Shown here: piece by piece, positions 19,357 through 26,539 of the stretch
Numbering within the stretch: position 1 is the stretch's first letter
Layout of the letters: each line of letters opens with the position of its first letter
Source of the DNA: DASWIG01 sp965371445
GTDB taxonomy: Bacteria > Acidobacteriota > Thermoanaerobaculia > Multivoradales > J023
DNA: 26,539 nt
Assembly: GCA_965371445.1 (NCBI GenBank)
Contig: CBDUYN010000146.1
Location: forward strand, 1 to 26,539
Direction of reading: 5' to 3'
Program-made: the position numbers and the translations under genes
Notes under the pieces: generated by a model
What the model was told of the DNA's origin: nothing
Databases searched by the model: none
What the model saw: only the letters and a program-made list of their open reading frames with translations

Positions 19357-19755
19357 CTACCAGATCTCGCAGAGCACCTCGCCGCCGACGCGCCGCTCAC
19401 GGGCCTCGCGGTCGGTCAAGAGCCCCTCGGAGGTCGAAACGAGCGACACGCCGATGCCGTTTAGGACCGGCTTGATGTCGTCGGCCCCGCGGTAGACACG
19501 GCGGCCGGGCTTCGAGACCCGGGAGAGGCGCCGGATGGCCGGCTCGCCCTCGTCGGTGTAGCGCAGGTAGATCCGCAGGTGGCCGACGGGCTTCGCCTCG
19601 ATGACTTCGAAGTCGTCGATGTAGCCTTCCTGTTTCATGAGGCCACAGACCGCGACCTTTTGCTTCGACGTCGGGACGTCGAGCCGGTCGTGCTTGGCCA
19701 TCAGCGCGTTTCGAATCTGCGTCAGAAGATCCGCAATCGGATCGGTCATACTCAT
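19357..19755 (-). CDS. rpsH: 30S ribosomal protein S8
   Basis: S8 organises the central domain of 16S rRNA and is the spc-operon autoregulator in E. coli. The 132-residue product has MTDPIADLLTQIRNALMAKH and PVLNGIGVSLVSTSEGLLTD, and ends GGEVLCEIW. The ATG at 19755 has AGGAG 8 nt upstream; the alternative ATG two codons later is closer to the usual N-terminus but worse placed. Confidence 0.98.
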   Translation of the reverse strand: MSMTDPIADLLTQIRNALMAKHDRLDVPTSKQKVAVCGLMKQEGYIDDFEVIEAKPVGHLRIYLRYTDEGEPAIRRLSRVSKPGRRVYRGADDIKPVLNGIGVSLVSTSEGLLTDREARERRVGGEVLCEIW

Positions 19756-19783
19756 CGCACGTTCTCCTCAGCTTTTGTCCGGC

Positions 19784-19969
19784 TCACCAACTGGCCTTGA
19801 TCACCCCGGGCAGGTATCCCTGGAGCGCCAACTCGCGGAAGCAAATCCGGCAAAGGCCAAACTTGCGCAGGAAGCTGCGCGGACGCCCACAGGTCTTGCA
19901 GCGGTTGCGGTGACGCACCCCGAACTTCGGCTTCTTCAACGTCTTGGCGATTTTCGCTTTGGTTGCCAC
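19784..19969 (-). CDS. rpsN: 30S ribosomal protein S14 type Z (zinc-binding)
   Basis: This is the 61-residue short form of S14 with a CxxC...CxxC zinc site at C24, C27, C40 and C43. The C-terminal ELALQGYLPGVIKASW is diagnostic. It lies 39 nt after rplE and 28 nt before rpsH. The long zinc-free paralogue, if any, is not in the window. Confidence 0.98.
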   Translation of the reverse strand: MATKAKIAKTLKKPKFGVRHRNRCKTCGRPRSFLRKFGLCRICFRELALQGYLPGVIKASW

Positions 19970-20008
19970 GTTAGACCTCCGTTTTCCTCAATGGGGTAAC
20001 CCGGGACC

Positions 20009-20602
20009 CTAGCGTCCCCCGCCCGGCAGGGCGAACGGCACGCCCAGCTCACGCAGGATGAAGTGCGTCTGCTCGTCGTTGCCGCTGGTTGTGACGATCG
20101 TGACGTTCATGCCCTTTAGCATGTCGACCCGATGGGTGTCGACCTCGGGAAAGATCACTTGCTCCCGCACGCCCAGGGTGTAGTTGCCCCGGCCGTCGAA
20201 GCTCTTGTTGGAAACGCCCCGGAAGTCGCGGACCCGCGGCAGCGCGGTCGAGATCAGCCGGTCCAGGAAATCCCACATCCGATCGCCCCGCAGCGTCACC
20301 CGGCAGCCGATCGGCATGCCTTCGCGCAGCTTGAAAGCGGCGATCGACTTCTTGGCGCGAGTGATCGTCGGTTGCTGGCCGGCGATCGACGCCAGCTCCA
20401 CCTGGGCGGTCTCCAGCAGCTTGTAGTTGCGGCTTGCCTCGCCCAGGCCGATGTTGATCGAGACTTTTTCGATGCGCGGTACCGCCATCACGTTCTCGAT
20501 CCCGAACTCCTTCTGGAGTTTTGGCCGGATTTCCTCTTGGAAGCGTTTCTTGAGACGCGGGACGTAGTGGCCGTTCGCCTGCGTCGATTTGCTTTTCGCC
20601 AT
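20009..20602 (-). CDS. rplE: 50S ribosomal protein L5
   Basis: L5 binds 5S rRNA and contacts the P-site tRNA. The start is the ATG at 20602, giving 197 residues; a longer in-frame start lies inside rplX and adds 37 unrelated residues. Landmarks are NVMAVPRIEKVSINIGLGEA, QQPTITRAKKSIAAFKLREG, GNYTLGVREQVIFPEVD and DMLKGMNVTIVTT. The first 15 residues (KSKSTQANGHYVP) are an unusual extension. Only a weak GGTGA site precedes the start, 20 nt after the rplX stop. Confidence 0.97.
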   Translation of the reverse strand: MAKSKSTQANGHYVPRLKKRFQEEIRPKLQKEFGIENVMAVPRIEKVSINIGLGEASRNYKLLETAQVELASIAGQQPTITRAKKSIAAFKLREGMPIGCRVTLRGDRMWDFLDRLISTALPRVRDFRGVSNKSFDGRGNYTLGVREQVIFPEVDTHRVDMLKGMNVTIVTTSGNDEQTHFILRELGVPFALPGGGR

Positions 20603-20622
20603 CTCAGTCACCCACAATCTTC

Positions 20623-20946
20623 TTAGCCGGTCGTCGCCTTGCACAGCTTGCAGACGCGCACGCCGCGGCCGTCTTCCAGGCGCTTGAAACCCATGCGCGC
20701 CGGCTTCCCACACTCCGGACAGACCACCTTCAGGTTCGACACCTGGATCGGTACCTCGCGCTCCAGGATGCCGCCCTGGATCTGCCGCTGAGGGTTGGGC
20801 TTGGTATGTTTCTTGACCAGGTTGACGCGCTCGACGATCACCTTGCCCTGCGACGGAAAGATCCGCAGGACCTTGCCGCGCACGTCCTTGTCCTTGCCGG
20901 CGATCACCAGGACCTGGTCCCCTTTCTTGATCTTGAGCTTCGTCAT
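20623..20946 (-). CDS. rplX: 50S ribosomal protein L24 with C-terminal CxxC pairs
   Basis: L24 initiates 50S assembly and contains a KOW motif. The 107-residue product has KIKKGDQVLVIAGKDKDVRG at the N-terminus and NLVKKHTKPNPQRQIQGGI in the middle. Two CxxC pairs (CPEC and CKLC) form the zinc-ribbon-like end found in many bacterial L24. The ATG shares one base with the rplN stop (TGATG), so re-initiation coupling is expected. Confidence 0.97.
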   Translation of the reverse strand: MTKLKIKKGDQVLVIAGKDKDVRGKVLRIFPSQGKVIVERVNLVKKHTKPNPQRQIQGGILEREVPIQVSNLKVVCPECGKPARMGFKRLEDGRGVRVCKLCKATTG

Positions 20947-21314
20947 CAGATCACCTCCGGTGCCAGGGAGACGATCTTCATGAACCGCTTCTCCCGGAGC
21001 TCGCGGGCGATCGGACCGAAGACACGGGTCCCGATCGGCTCGCGCTGCGGGTCGATCAACACCGCCGAGTTGGTGTCGAAACGGATGTAGCTGCCGTCCT
21101 GGCGCCGCTGGGCGCGCCGCGTCCTGACGATCACCGCCTGCACCACCTCGCCCTTCTTGACGGTCCCCTCGGGGAGGGCTTCCTTGACCGACGCCGTGAT
21201 GACGTCGCCGACTCCGCCGTACTGACCCGAGGAACCGCCGAGCACCTGAATGCAGGCGATTTTCTTGGCGCCGGAGTTGTCGGCCACGTCGAGAATCGTT
21301 CCCATCTGAATCAT
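20946..21314 (-). CDS. rplN: 50S ribosomal protein L14
   Basis: L14 lies at the subunit interface and is the target of the silencing factor RsfS. The 122-residue product is standard: MIQMGTILDVADNSGAKKI, GDVITASVKEALPEGTVKKG, then RTRRAQRRQDGSYIRFDTNS and RVFGPIARELREKRFMKIVS. Gap to rpsQ is 9 nt. Confidence 0.98.
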   Translation of the reverse strand: MIQMGTILDVADNSGAKKIACIQVLGGSSGQYGGVGDVITASVKEALPEGTVKKGEVVQAVIVRTRRAQRRQDGSYIRFDTNSAVLIDPQREPIGTRVFGPIARELREKRFMKIVSLAPEVI

Positions 21315-21323
21315 GGCTCACCC

Positions 21324-21623
21324 CTACCTGGCGCGCTCGACGATCTCGCGCACACGCCAGCGCTTGCGCTTGGAGATCGGCCGGCTCTGAACGATCGAGA
21401 CCCGATCGCCGAGGCGGCAGTCGTTTTGCTCGTCGTGAACCGTGAACTTCGAAGTCCGCTTGACGTAGCGCAGGTAGAGCCGGTGCATGACCGTGCGCTC
21501 GACCGCCACGACGATCGTCTTGTCCATCTTGTCCGACACCACCGTCCCGATGAGGACCTGGCGCCGGCCGCGGACCTTGTCCGCGGACGAATCGAGAAGG
21601 GCATTTTCCGGTTGTTCCGCCAT
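21324..21623 (-). CDS. rpsQ: 30S ribosomal protein S17
   Basis: S17 is an OB-fold early-assembly protein. The core (about residues 18-95) has RQVLIGTVVSDKMDKTIVVA, VKRTSKFTVHDEQNDCRLGD and RPISKRKRWRVREIV. An N-terminal acidic lead of about 17 residues (AEQPENALLDSSADK) makes it 99 residues, longer than the usual 80-90. Confidence 0.97.
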   Translation of the reverse strand: MAEQPENALLDSSADKVRGRRQVLIGTVVSDKMDKTIVVAVERTVMHRLYLRYVKRTSKFTVHDEQNDCRLGDRVSIVQSRPISKRKRWRVREIVERAR

Positions 21624-21645
21624 CTCGCCTACTCCATCGTGCGGC

Positions 21646-21846
21646 TTACGCCGTCTCCCTTGCGGCCAATTCGTTCATCACGGTCAGCACTCTCGCCATC
21701 TCGCGCCGGGTCTGTTTCACCTTGGACGGGTTCTCCAGCTGCCCGGTCACCTTCTGGAGGCGCAGGGCAAAAAGCTGCCCGGCGAGCTCGCGCTCCTTGT
21801 CTTGAAGCTCGGCTTTCGTGAGCTCACGTAGATCTGTTGCTTTCAT
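21646..21846 (-). CDS. rpmC: 50S ribosomal protein L29
   Basis: L29 is a small helical-hairpin protein near the tunnel exit. The 66-residue product has MKATDLRELTKAELQDKE, ELAGQLFALRLQKVTGQLEN and KQTRREMARVLTVMNE. The start is the ATG at 21846, preceded by GAGGAGGGAAGG. A longer in-frame start inside rplP is not credible. Confidence 0.97.
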   Translation of the reverse strand: MKATDLRELTKAELQDKERELAGQLFALRLQKVTGQLENPSKVKQTRREMARVLTVMNELAARETA

Positions 21847-21863
21847 CGCGCCTTCCCTCCTCG

Positions 21864-22286
21864 CTAGGCGTGGTGCGCTCCGGGACGCATGAGAAATCGC
21901 GTCTTGATCGCCAGCTTGTGCGAAGCCAACCGCATGGCCTCCTGGGCCAGCTCCGGCGCCACACCTTCGAGCTCGTAGAGGACTCGTCCGGGACGCACGA
22001 CCGCGATCCACTCCTCCGGGTTCCCCTTACCTTTACCCATGCGGGTTTCAAGGGGCTTCTTGGTGATCGGCTTGTCGGGAAAGATGCGGATCCACACCTT
22101 CCCGCCGCGCTTGATGTGGCGGGTGATGGCGATACGGGCCGCCTCGATCTGGCGTGCCGTGACCCAGCCCGGCTCCAGGGCCTGGAGGGCGTAATCGCCA
22201 AAGGAGATCACGTCTCCCCCCTTGGCCCGGCCGCGCATCCGGCCGCGCTGTCGCTTCCTGTACTTGACTTTCTTGGGCATCAACAT
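21864..22286 (-). CDS. rplP: 50S ribosomal protein L16
   Basis: L16 supports A-site tRNA and the peptidyl-transferase region. The 140-residue product has MLMPKKVKYRKRQRGRMRG, FGDYALQALEPGWVTARQIE, RIFPDKPITKKPLETRMGKG and VLYELEGVAPELAQEA. The first ATG is kept because the family usually starts MLMPK. It lies 19 nt after rpsC. Confidence 0.98.
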   Translation of the reverse strand: MLMPKKVKYRKRQRGRMRGRAKGGDVISFGDYALQALEPGWVTARQIEAARIAITRHIKRGGKVWIRIFPDKPITKKPLETRMGKGKGNPEEWIAVVRPGRVLYELEGVAPELAQEAMRLASHKLAIKTRFLMRPGAHHA

Positions 22287-22305
22287 GGTTTCGATTCCCT
22301 ATGGA

Positions 22306-22956
22306 TCACGCACCGGCGCGGCGCGCTTTTTCCTTTAGCAGGTCGCCCTTGTAGACCCAGACCTTGACGCCGATGACCCCATAGGTCGTGCGCGCCTCGG
22401 CGAAGCCGTAGTCGATGTCGGCTTTCAGGGTGTGAAGCGGCAGCCGGCCGTCCTGGTACCACTCGCGGCGAGCGATCTCCGCGCCGCCGAGGCGGCCGGA
22501 AACCATGATCTTGACTCCCTTGGCGCCGAAGCGAAAGGCCGACTCCATGGCCTTCTTCATCGCCCGGCGAAAGGACACCCGGCGCTCCAGCTGGCCGGCG
22601 ATTGACTGCGAGACGAGCTGCGCGTCGAGCTCCGGCCGCTGGATCTCCTGGATGTTGATGTGCACCTCGCGACCGGTGAACTTGCGCAGGTCGTCGCGAA
22701 GCTTGTCAACCTCGGCGCCCTTGCGGCCGATGATGATGCCCGGACGCGACGTGTAGATCGTCACCCGCAGCCGGTCGGCGGCGCGCTCGATGTCGATCTC
22801 GCTCACCCCCGCATGGGAGAGGCGGCGCTTCAGGCGGCTGCGTAGACGCAGGTCCTGGTGCAGCGTCCCGGCGTAATCGCCCGCGGCGTACCACCGCGAG
22901 TGCCAGGTCTTGTTGTAGGACAAGCGAAAGCCGTAGGGATGTGTCTTTTGACCCAC
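22306..22956 (-). CDS. rpsC: 30S ribosomal protein S3
   Basis: S3 lines the mRNA entry channel. The 216-residue product has MGQKTHPYGFRL at the start and the KH-domain loop SRPGIIIGRKGAEVDKL. The C-terminal domain contains SGRLGGAEIARREWYQDGRL and DYGFAEARTTYGVIGVKVWV. The start is GTG, 13 nt after rplV. Confidence 0.98.
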   Translation of the reverse strand: MGQKTHPYGFRLSYNKTWHSRWYAAGDYAGTLHQDLRLRSRLKRRLSHAGVSEIDIERAADRLRVTIYTSRPGIIIGRKGAEVDKLRDDLRKFTGREVHINIQEIQRPELDAQLVSQSIAGQLERRVSFRRAMKKAMESAFRFGAKGVKIMVSGRLGGAEIARREWYQDGRLPLHTLKADIDYGFAEARTTYGVIGVKVWVYKGDLLKEKARRAGA

Positions 22957-22969
22957 TATCTTCTCCGGA

Positions 22970-23320
22970 CTACTCGTCGGCCTCTTCGCGCCGGTCGAGC
23001 TTGATCGTCACATGGCTCTGGCGCTTCAACTTGCGGAAGGCCCTACCCATGGTGGTAAACCACACACGTTTCAAAGCCGGCCCGCCGTCGACGAAGATCT
23101 CTTTCACGTAGAGCTCCTCGACGTCGAGCGAATCGTCGCGGTTCTCGGCATTGGCGATCGCTGACTTCAAGAGCTTGGTCAGCGGCTTCGAGGCCCGCTT
23201 CTTGGTGTGCTGCAGGATCTGCACCGCCTCCTCGGCATCCTTGCCGCGGATTAAATCCGCCACCAGGCGGACTTTTTGCGGAGAGGCCTGCAGGTGCTTT
23301 AACCTCGCTACGTATTCCAT
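22970..23320 (-). CDS. rplV: 50S ribosomal protein L22
   Basis: L22 lines the nascent-peptide tunnel, and its beta-hairpin loop is a macrolide-resistance site. The 116-residue product has RLKHLQASPQKVRLVADLIR, LLKSAIANAENRDDSLDVEE and GPALKRVWFTTMGRAFRKLK. It ends in a short acidic tail (REEADE). Gap to rpsS is 11 nt. Confidence 0.98.
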   Translation of the reverse strand: MEYVARLKHLQASPQKVRLVADLIRGKDAEEAVQILQHTKKRASKPLTKLLKSAIANAENRDDSLDVEELYVKEIFVDGGPALKRVWFTTMGRAFRKLKRQSHVTIKLDRREEADE

Positions 23321-23331
23321 CGCCCCTCCTC

Positions 23332-23619
23332 CTAGCGCCGGGCCCCGGCCATGCGCTCTTTCTTGCCGGAATGGCCCCGGAACGTGCGGGTCATCGCAAA
23401 CTCGCCGAGCTTGTGACCCACCATGTTCTCGGAAACGTAGACCGGGATGAACTTGGTGCCGTTGTGCACCGCCAGGGTGTGACCGACCATGTCGGGCGTG
23501 ACCGTCGAGCGCCGCGACCAGGTCTTTAAGACCCGCTTCTGGCCGCTCTCGTTCATCGCCTCGATCTTGGCCATGACGTGCTGGTCTACGAAGAAACCCT
23601 TCTTGAGTGATCTCGCCAT
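23332..23619 (-). CDS. rpsS: 30S ribosomal protein S19
   Basis: S19 pairs with S13 in the 30S head. The 95-residue product has MARSLKKGFFVDQHVMAKIE, KTWSRRSTVTPDMVGHTLAV and NMVGHKLGEFAMTRTFRGHS. It lies 10 nt after rplB. Confidence 0.98.
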   Translation of the reverse strand: MARSLKKGFFVDQHVMAKIEAMNESGQKRVLKTWSRRSTVTPDMVGHTLAVHNGTKFIPVYVSENMVGHKLGEFAMTRTFRGHSGKKERMAGARR

Positions 23620-23629
23620 CGTCTCGCCC

Positions 23630-24460
23630 CTACTTCTGGTATCGGCGGCGCACGATCATAGCGTCGGTGCGCTTGTTGTTCCGTGTCCGATAGCCCTTGG
23701 TGGGCACGCCCCACGGGGTGCAGGGATGCCGGCCGCCGGAGGAGCGGCCCTCGCCGCCGCCCATCGGGTGGTCGACCGGATTCATGGTCACGCCCCGGTT
23801 GTGCGGACGCTTGCCCATCCAACGGTTGCGTCCCGCCTTGCCGAGAGAACGGATCTCGTGGTCGGTGTTGCCCACTTGGCCGATCGTGGCGTAGCAGCTC
23901 AGATGGACTCGACGCACCTCGCCCGAGGGAAGCTTCACCTGGGCGTAGTCGCCGTCTTTCGCCATCAGCTGCGCCGAGGCGCCGGCCGAGCGCACCATCT
24001 GGGCGCCCTTGCCGATCTTGAGCTCCAGGTTGTGGATGATCGTGCCGAGCGGGATCGCCCTGAGCGGCAGGGCGTTGCCGAAATTGATCTCGGCCTCGGG
24101 ACCCGAAACGACCGTCGCGCCGACCTCAAGCTTGTCGGGCCAGAGGATGTAGCGCTTCTCGCCGTCGGCGTAGCACAGCAAAGCGATCCGCGCCGAACGG
24201 TTCGGGTCGTACTCGACCGAGGCGACTTTCGCCGGGACGCCGTGCTTGTCGCGCTTGAAGTCGATCACGCGGTAACGCCGCTTGTGGCCACCGCCGCGGT
24301 GCCAGATCGTGATCTCGCCCTTGTTGTTGCGGCCGCTCAAGCGCTTCTTGCCCTTGGTGAGCGACTTCTGGGGCTTCGTCTTCGGCGTCAGCTCCTCGAA
24401 AGTCGCCGAGGTCTTGAAGCGGCTCCCGGGGCTCGTCGGTTTGTACTGCTTGATGCCCAT
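23630..24460 (-). CDS. rplB: 50S ribosomal protein L2
   Basis: L2 is needed for subunit association and peptidyl transfer. The 276-residue product has GRNNKGEITIWHRGGGHKRR and the conserved histidine loop NPVDHPMGGGEGRSSGGRHP. It ends with TDAMIVRRRYQK. The gene starts 2 nt after the rplW stop. Confidence 0.98.
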   Translation of the reverse strand: MGIKQYKPTSPGSRFKTSATFEELTPKTKPQKSLTKGKKRLSGRNNKGEITIWHRGGGHKRRYRVIDFKRDKHGVPAKVASVEYDPNRSARIALLCYADGEKRYILWPDKLEVGATVVSGPEAEINFGNALPLRAIPLGTIIHNLELKIGKGAQMVRSAGASAQLMAKDGDYAQVKLPSGEVRRVHLSCYATIGQVGNTDHEIRSLGKAGRNRWMGKRPHNRGVTMNPVDHPMGGGEGRSSGGRHPCTPWGVPTKGYRTRNNKRTDAMIVRRRYQK

Positions 24461-24462
24461 AA

Positions 24463-24753
24463 TCAGGTCCCCTCAAAAAACTCGATCGGCTTCTCTCCCG
24501 CGGCGAGGCGTACGTAAGCCTTCTTCCAGTCGGGCCGGCGGCCAGAGTAGCGGCCCTGGCGGCGTTCCTTGCCGTGCATGCTGGCCATGCGGACCTCGGC
24601 CACCTTGACCTTGAACTGGGTTTCCACCGCCGCGCGGACCTGGATCTTGTTGGCCCCTCGCGCCACCTCGAACGCGTAGGTCTCGAAAGCCTCGCGCTGG
24701 ACCGTCGTCTTCTCCGTCAGGAGCGGCCGGCGGATGACGTCCTCGATTCTCAT
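24463..24753 (-). CDS. rplW: 50S ribosomal protein L23
   Basis: L23 sits at the tunnel exit and docks trigger factor and SRP. The 96-residue product has VIRRPLLTEKTTVQREAFET, FEVARGANKIQVRAAVETQF and GRYSGRRPDWKKAYVRLA. Its start overlaps the rplD stop by 4 nt. Confidence 0.98.
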   Translation of the reverse strand: MRIEDVIRRPLLTEKTTVQREAFETYAFEVARGANKIQVRAAVETQFKVKVAEVRMASMHGKERRQGRYSGRRPDWKKAYVRLAAGEKPIEFFEGT

Positions 24754-25373
24754 TTGCTGAGCACCTCCACGAGCCGCTCGAGCGCCGGCTCGCTCATGAC
24801 GACGTGATCGCGGTCGACGACATCGTAGACGTTGACACCGAGCGCATCGACGGCCTTTAAAAGCGGATTGTTCCGCGCCGCAAGCTCCAGGCGGTCGTTC
24901 TCGCGCGAGTCGACCAAGAGAGCCTTACGCTCCACGCCCAACCCGGCAAGGCATTTCTTGAGCGCCCCGGTCTTGGGGCTCTCCAGCTCCAGGCTCTCGA
25001 GGACGAGGATGCCGGAGTCGGCGAGCTTCTGCGCCAGCGCGGACTTCAAGGCGTTCCTTTTTTCGCGCGCCGAGAGCTTCATCTTATAGGAGCGCGGCTC
25101 CGGTCCGTGGACAGTACCGCCCGTGCGCCACAGGGGGCTTCGAAGCTGGCCCACGCGCGCCCGGCCGGTGCCTTTTTGGCGCCAGAGCTTGCGCCCCGTG
25201 CCCGCCACCTCGGCCCGCGTCTTCGTCTTGTGGGTCCCACGGCGCTGGGCGCCCTGGTAGGCGCGCACCGCAGTGTGAATGAGGTGCTCCTTGAAAGGAT
25301 AGGAAAAAATCTCCTCCGGCACCTCGATCTCCTTGACGTCCTCGTTGGCGAGGTTCTTAACTGTGATCTTCAT
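24750..25373 (-). CDS. rplD: 50S ribosomal protein L4
   Basis: L4 lines the exit tunnel and, in E. coli, represses the S10 operon. The start is the ATG at 25373 (MKITVKNLANEDVKEIEV), preceded by GAGGGGG about 9 nt upstream. An in-frame extension of 83 residues lies inside rplC and is not real. The 207-residue product has RAYQGAQRRGTHKTKTRAEV, GRKLWRQKGTGRARVGQLRS and GGTVHGPEPRSYKMKLSARE, the tunnel-loop signature. Confidence 0.98.
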   Translation of the reverse strand: MKITVKNLANEDVKEIEVPEEIFSYPFKEHLIHTAVRAYQGAQRRGTHKTKTRAEVAGTGRKLWRQKGTGRARVGQLRSPLWRTGGTVHGPEPRSYKMKLSAREKRNALKSALAQKLADSGILVLESLELESPKTGALKKCLAGLGVERKALLVDSRENDRLELAARNNPLLKAVDALGVNVYDVVDRDHVVMSEPALERLVEVLSK

Positions 25374-25386
25374 CGTTTCTGCCCCC

Positions 25387-26016
25387 TCAGCCACGCTTGG
25401 CCTCCCGCAGGGCGATGTAGCCGTTGCGGGGCCCGGGAACCGCGCCCCGCAAGTAGATGAGGTTCTCCGCCGCGTCGATCTCGACGATCTGGAGGTTCTT
25501 GACCGTGACGCGCTTGCCGCCCATACGGCCCGGAAGGCGCACACCGGGGAAAACACGCGACGGATAGGCCGACTGGCCGATCGAGCCCGGCGCGCGGTGA
25601 TGCATCGAGCCGTGCGTGGCACCGCCGCCGCGGAACCCGTACCGCTTCACCACACCCTGGAATCCCTTGCCCTTCGACGTGCCGATGACGTCGACGTACT
25701 CGTCTTTGGCAAAGATCGAGGCCTTGACCTGGTCGCCGGGCTTGGCGGGGTCGTCCCCTGTCACCCGGAGCTCCATCAGCCGGCGGGTCGGTGCGACGCC
25801 CGCCTTGTCGAAATGACCCTGGAGCGCCTGGGTGACTTTCTTCGGCGCCCGCGCTTCGACGAAACCGAGCTGGACGGCCTCGTAGCCGTCGGACTCTTCG
25901 GTCTTGCGCTGCACCACCATGCACGGGCCTGCTTGGACCACGGTTACCGGAACGACCTTGCCGTCTTCCGAGAAGATCTGGGTCATTCCAACCTTTCTGC
26001 CGAGGATGCCTTTCAT
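25387..26016 (-). CDS. rplC: 50S ribosomal protein L3
   Basis: L3 is one of the two proteins that start 50S assembly, and its loops reach the peptidyl-transferase centre. The 209-residue product has MKGILGRKVGMTQIFSEDGK, then GTSKGKGFQGVVKRYGFRGG, THGSMHHRAPGSIGQSAYPS and RVFPGVRLPGRMGGKRVTVK. Gaps are 12 nt to rpsJ and 13 nt to rplD. Confidence 0.98.
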   Translation of the reverse strand: MKGILGRKVGMTQIFSEDGKVVPVTVVQAGPCMVVQRKTEESDGYEAVQLGFVEARAPKKVTQALQGHFDKAGVAPTRRLMELRVTGDDPAKPGDQVKASIFAKDEYVDVIGTSKGKGFQGVVKRYGFRGGGATHGSMHHRAPGSIGQSAYPSRVFPGVRLPGRMGGKRVTVKNLQIVEIDAAENLIYLRGAVPGPRNGYIALREAKRG

Positions 26017-26028
26017 CGCATCACTCCT

Positions 26029-26337
26029 TTAGAGCTTGATCTCAACGTCCACACCCGCCGGCAACTCGAGCTTCATCAGCGCGTCCACCGTCTGGCTCGT
26101 CGGCTCGAAGATGTCGAGGAGCCGTTTGTGGGTGCGGATCTCGAACTGCTCACGCGACTTCTTGTCGACGTGAGGCGAGCGGTTCACCGTGTAGCGGGAA
26201 ATATGGGTGGGTAAGGGAATGGGTCCCACCACCCGCGCGCCGGTGCGCCGGGCGGTGTCGACGATCTCGTTCGTCGACGTGTCCAGAATGCGGTAGTCAA
26301 AGGCCTTAAGCCGGATTCGAATCTTCTCGTTGACCAT
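26029..26337 (-). CDS. rpsJ: 30S ribosomal protein S10 (NusE)
   Basis: S10 is a 30S head protein and also the NusE antitermination factor. The start is the ATG at 26337 with GAAGGA 7 nt upstream; a start five codons earlier is not conserved. The 102-residue product has KIRIRLKAFDYRILDTSTNE, GARVVGPIPLPTHISRYTVN and REQFEIRTHKRLLDI. It is the first gene of the S10 block, 50 nt after tuf. Confidence 0.98.
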   Translation of the reverse strand: MVNEKIRIRLKAFDYRILDTSTNEIVDTARRTGARVVGPIPLPTHISRYTVNRSPHVDKKSREQFEIRTHKRLLDIFEPTSQTVDALMKLELPAGVDVEIKL

Positions 26338-26387
26338 GGTCGATTCCTTCACCTTGCCCAGTCTTTTATCCCTGGCTTCCTCGTCCG

Positions 26388-26539
26388 TTACTCGAGGATC
26401 TCGGTGACGGTGCCCGCACCCACGGTGCGGCCACCCTCCCGGATTGCGAACCGGACGCCTTTCTCCATGGCGATCGGAGCGATCAGCTCCACCTCCAGGT
26501 TGACGTTGTCGCCCGGCATCACCATCTCCGTGCCTTCCG
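26388..26539 (-). CDS. tuf: Elongation factor Tu, C-terminal end (partial)
   Basis: Only the last 49 codons lie in the window; the gene enters from the right edge, with its first full codon at 26535-26537. The peptide EGTEMVMPGDNVNLEVELI followed by PIAMEKGVRFAIREGGRTVG is the EF-Tu domain III end. EF-Tu carries aminoacyl-tRNA to the ribosome. Its position before rpsJ fits the str-S10 junction, so fusA and rpsG probably lie further out. Confidence 0.97.
   Translation of the reverse strand, partial: EGTEMVMPGDNVNLEVELIAPIAMEKGVRFAIREGGRTVGAGTVTEILE

Overview
This is a GC-rich bacterial chromosome segment, roughly two-thirds G+C by eye, made almost entirely of housekeeping genes. The hrcA-grpE-dnaK-dnaJ order, an MglA-type GTPase, a cytosolic Ser/Thr kinase with TolB-like and TPR regions, and zinc-type S4, S14 and L36 fit an Acidobacteriota-like organism. 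A deltaproteobacterial or myxobacterial lineage is not excluded. The lineage is inferred from gene content, not from a tree.

Layout. (1) 1-1392, minus: the 5' part of an MglA-like small GTPase gene with a very long Pro/Ala/Glu-rich C-terminal tail. It leaves the window inside a perfect 15-bp tandem repeat encoding AAGEP. (2) 1393-1662: divergent control region with predicted promoters in both directions and a strongly structured leader for the chaperone operon. No canonical CIRCE operator is visible. (3) 1663-6631, plus: hrcA, grpE, dnaK, dnaJ. (4) 6644-8581, minus: a two-gene unit of a LiaF-like membrane protein followed by a membrane-anchored SpoIIE/PP2C phosphatase. (5) 8740-11001, plus and divergent from (4): a Ser/Thr protein kinase with TolB-like and TPR regions. 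(6) 11049-26539, minus: a near-continuous S10-spc-alpha cluster from the 3' end of tuf through rpsJ to rplQ, including secY, adk, map, infA, rpmJ and rpoA. Many genes overlap or lie within 20 nt of each other.

Function. HrcA probably represses the operon it heads, and GrpE, DnaK and DnaJ form one Hsp70 machine. The ribosomal cluster makes ribosomal proteins, the RNA polymerase alpha subunit, the Sec channel and early maturation factors. The kinase, phosphatase and LiaF-like genes could form a Ser/Thr phosphorylation module sensing the envelope. That link is inferred from position only.

I found no mobile element, CRISPR array, tRNA, rRNA or clearly novel multigene system. The most unusual items are the MglA tail with its repeat, the structured heat-shock leader without CIRCE, the divergent kinase/phosphatase/LiaF locus with repeats around the kinase promoter, and the unusual ends of GrpE and DnaK.
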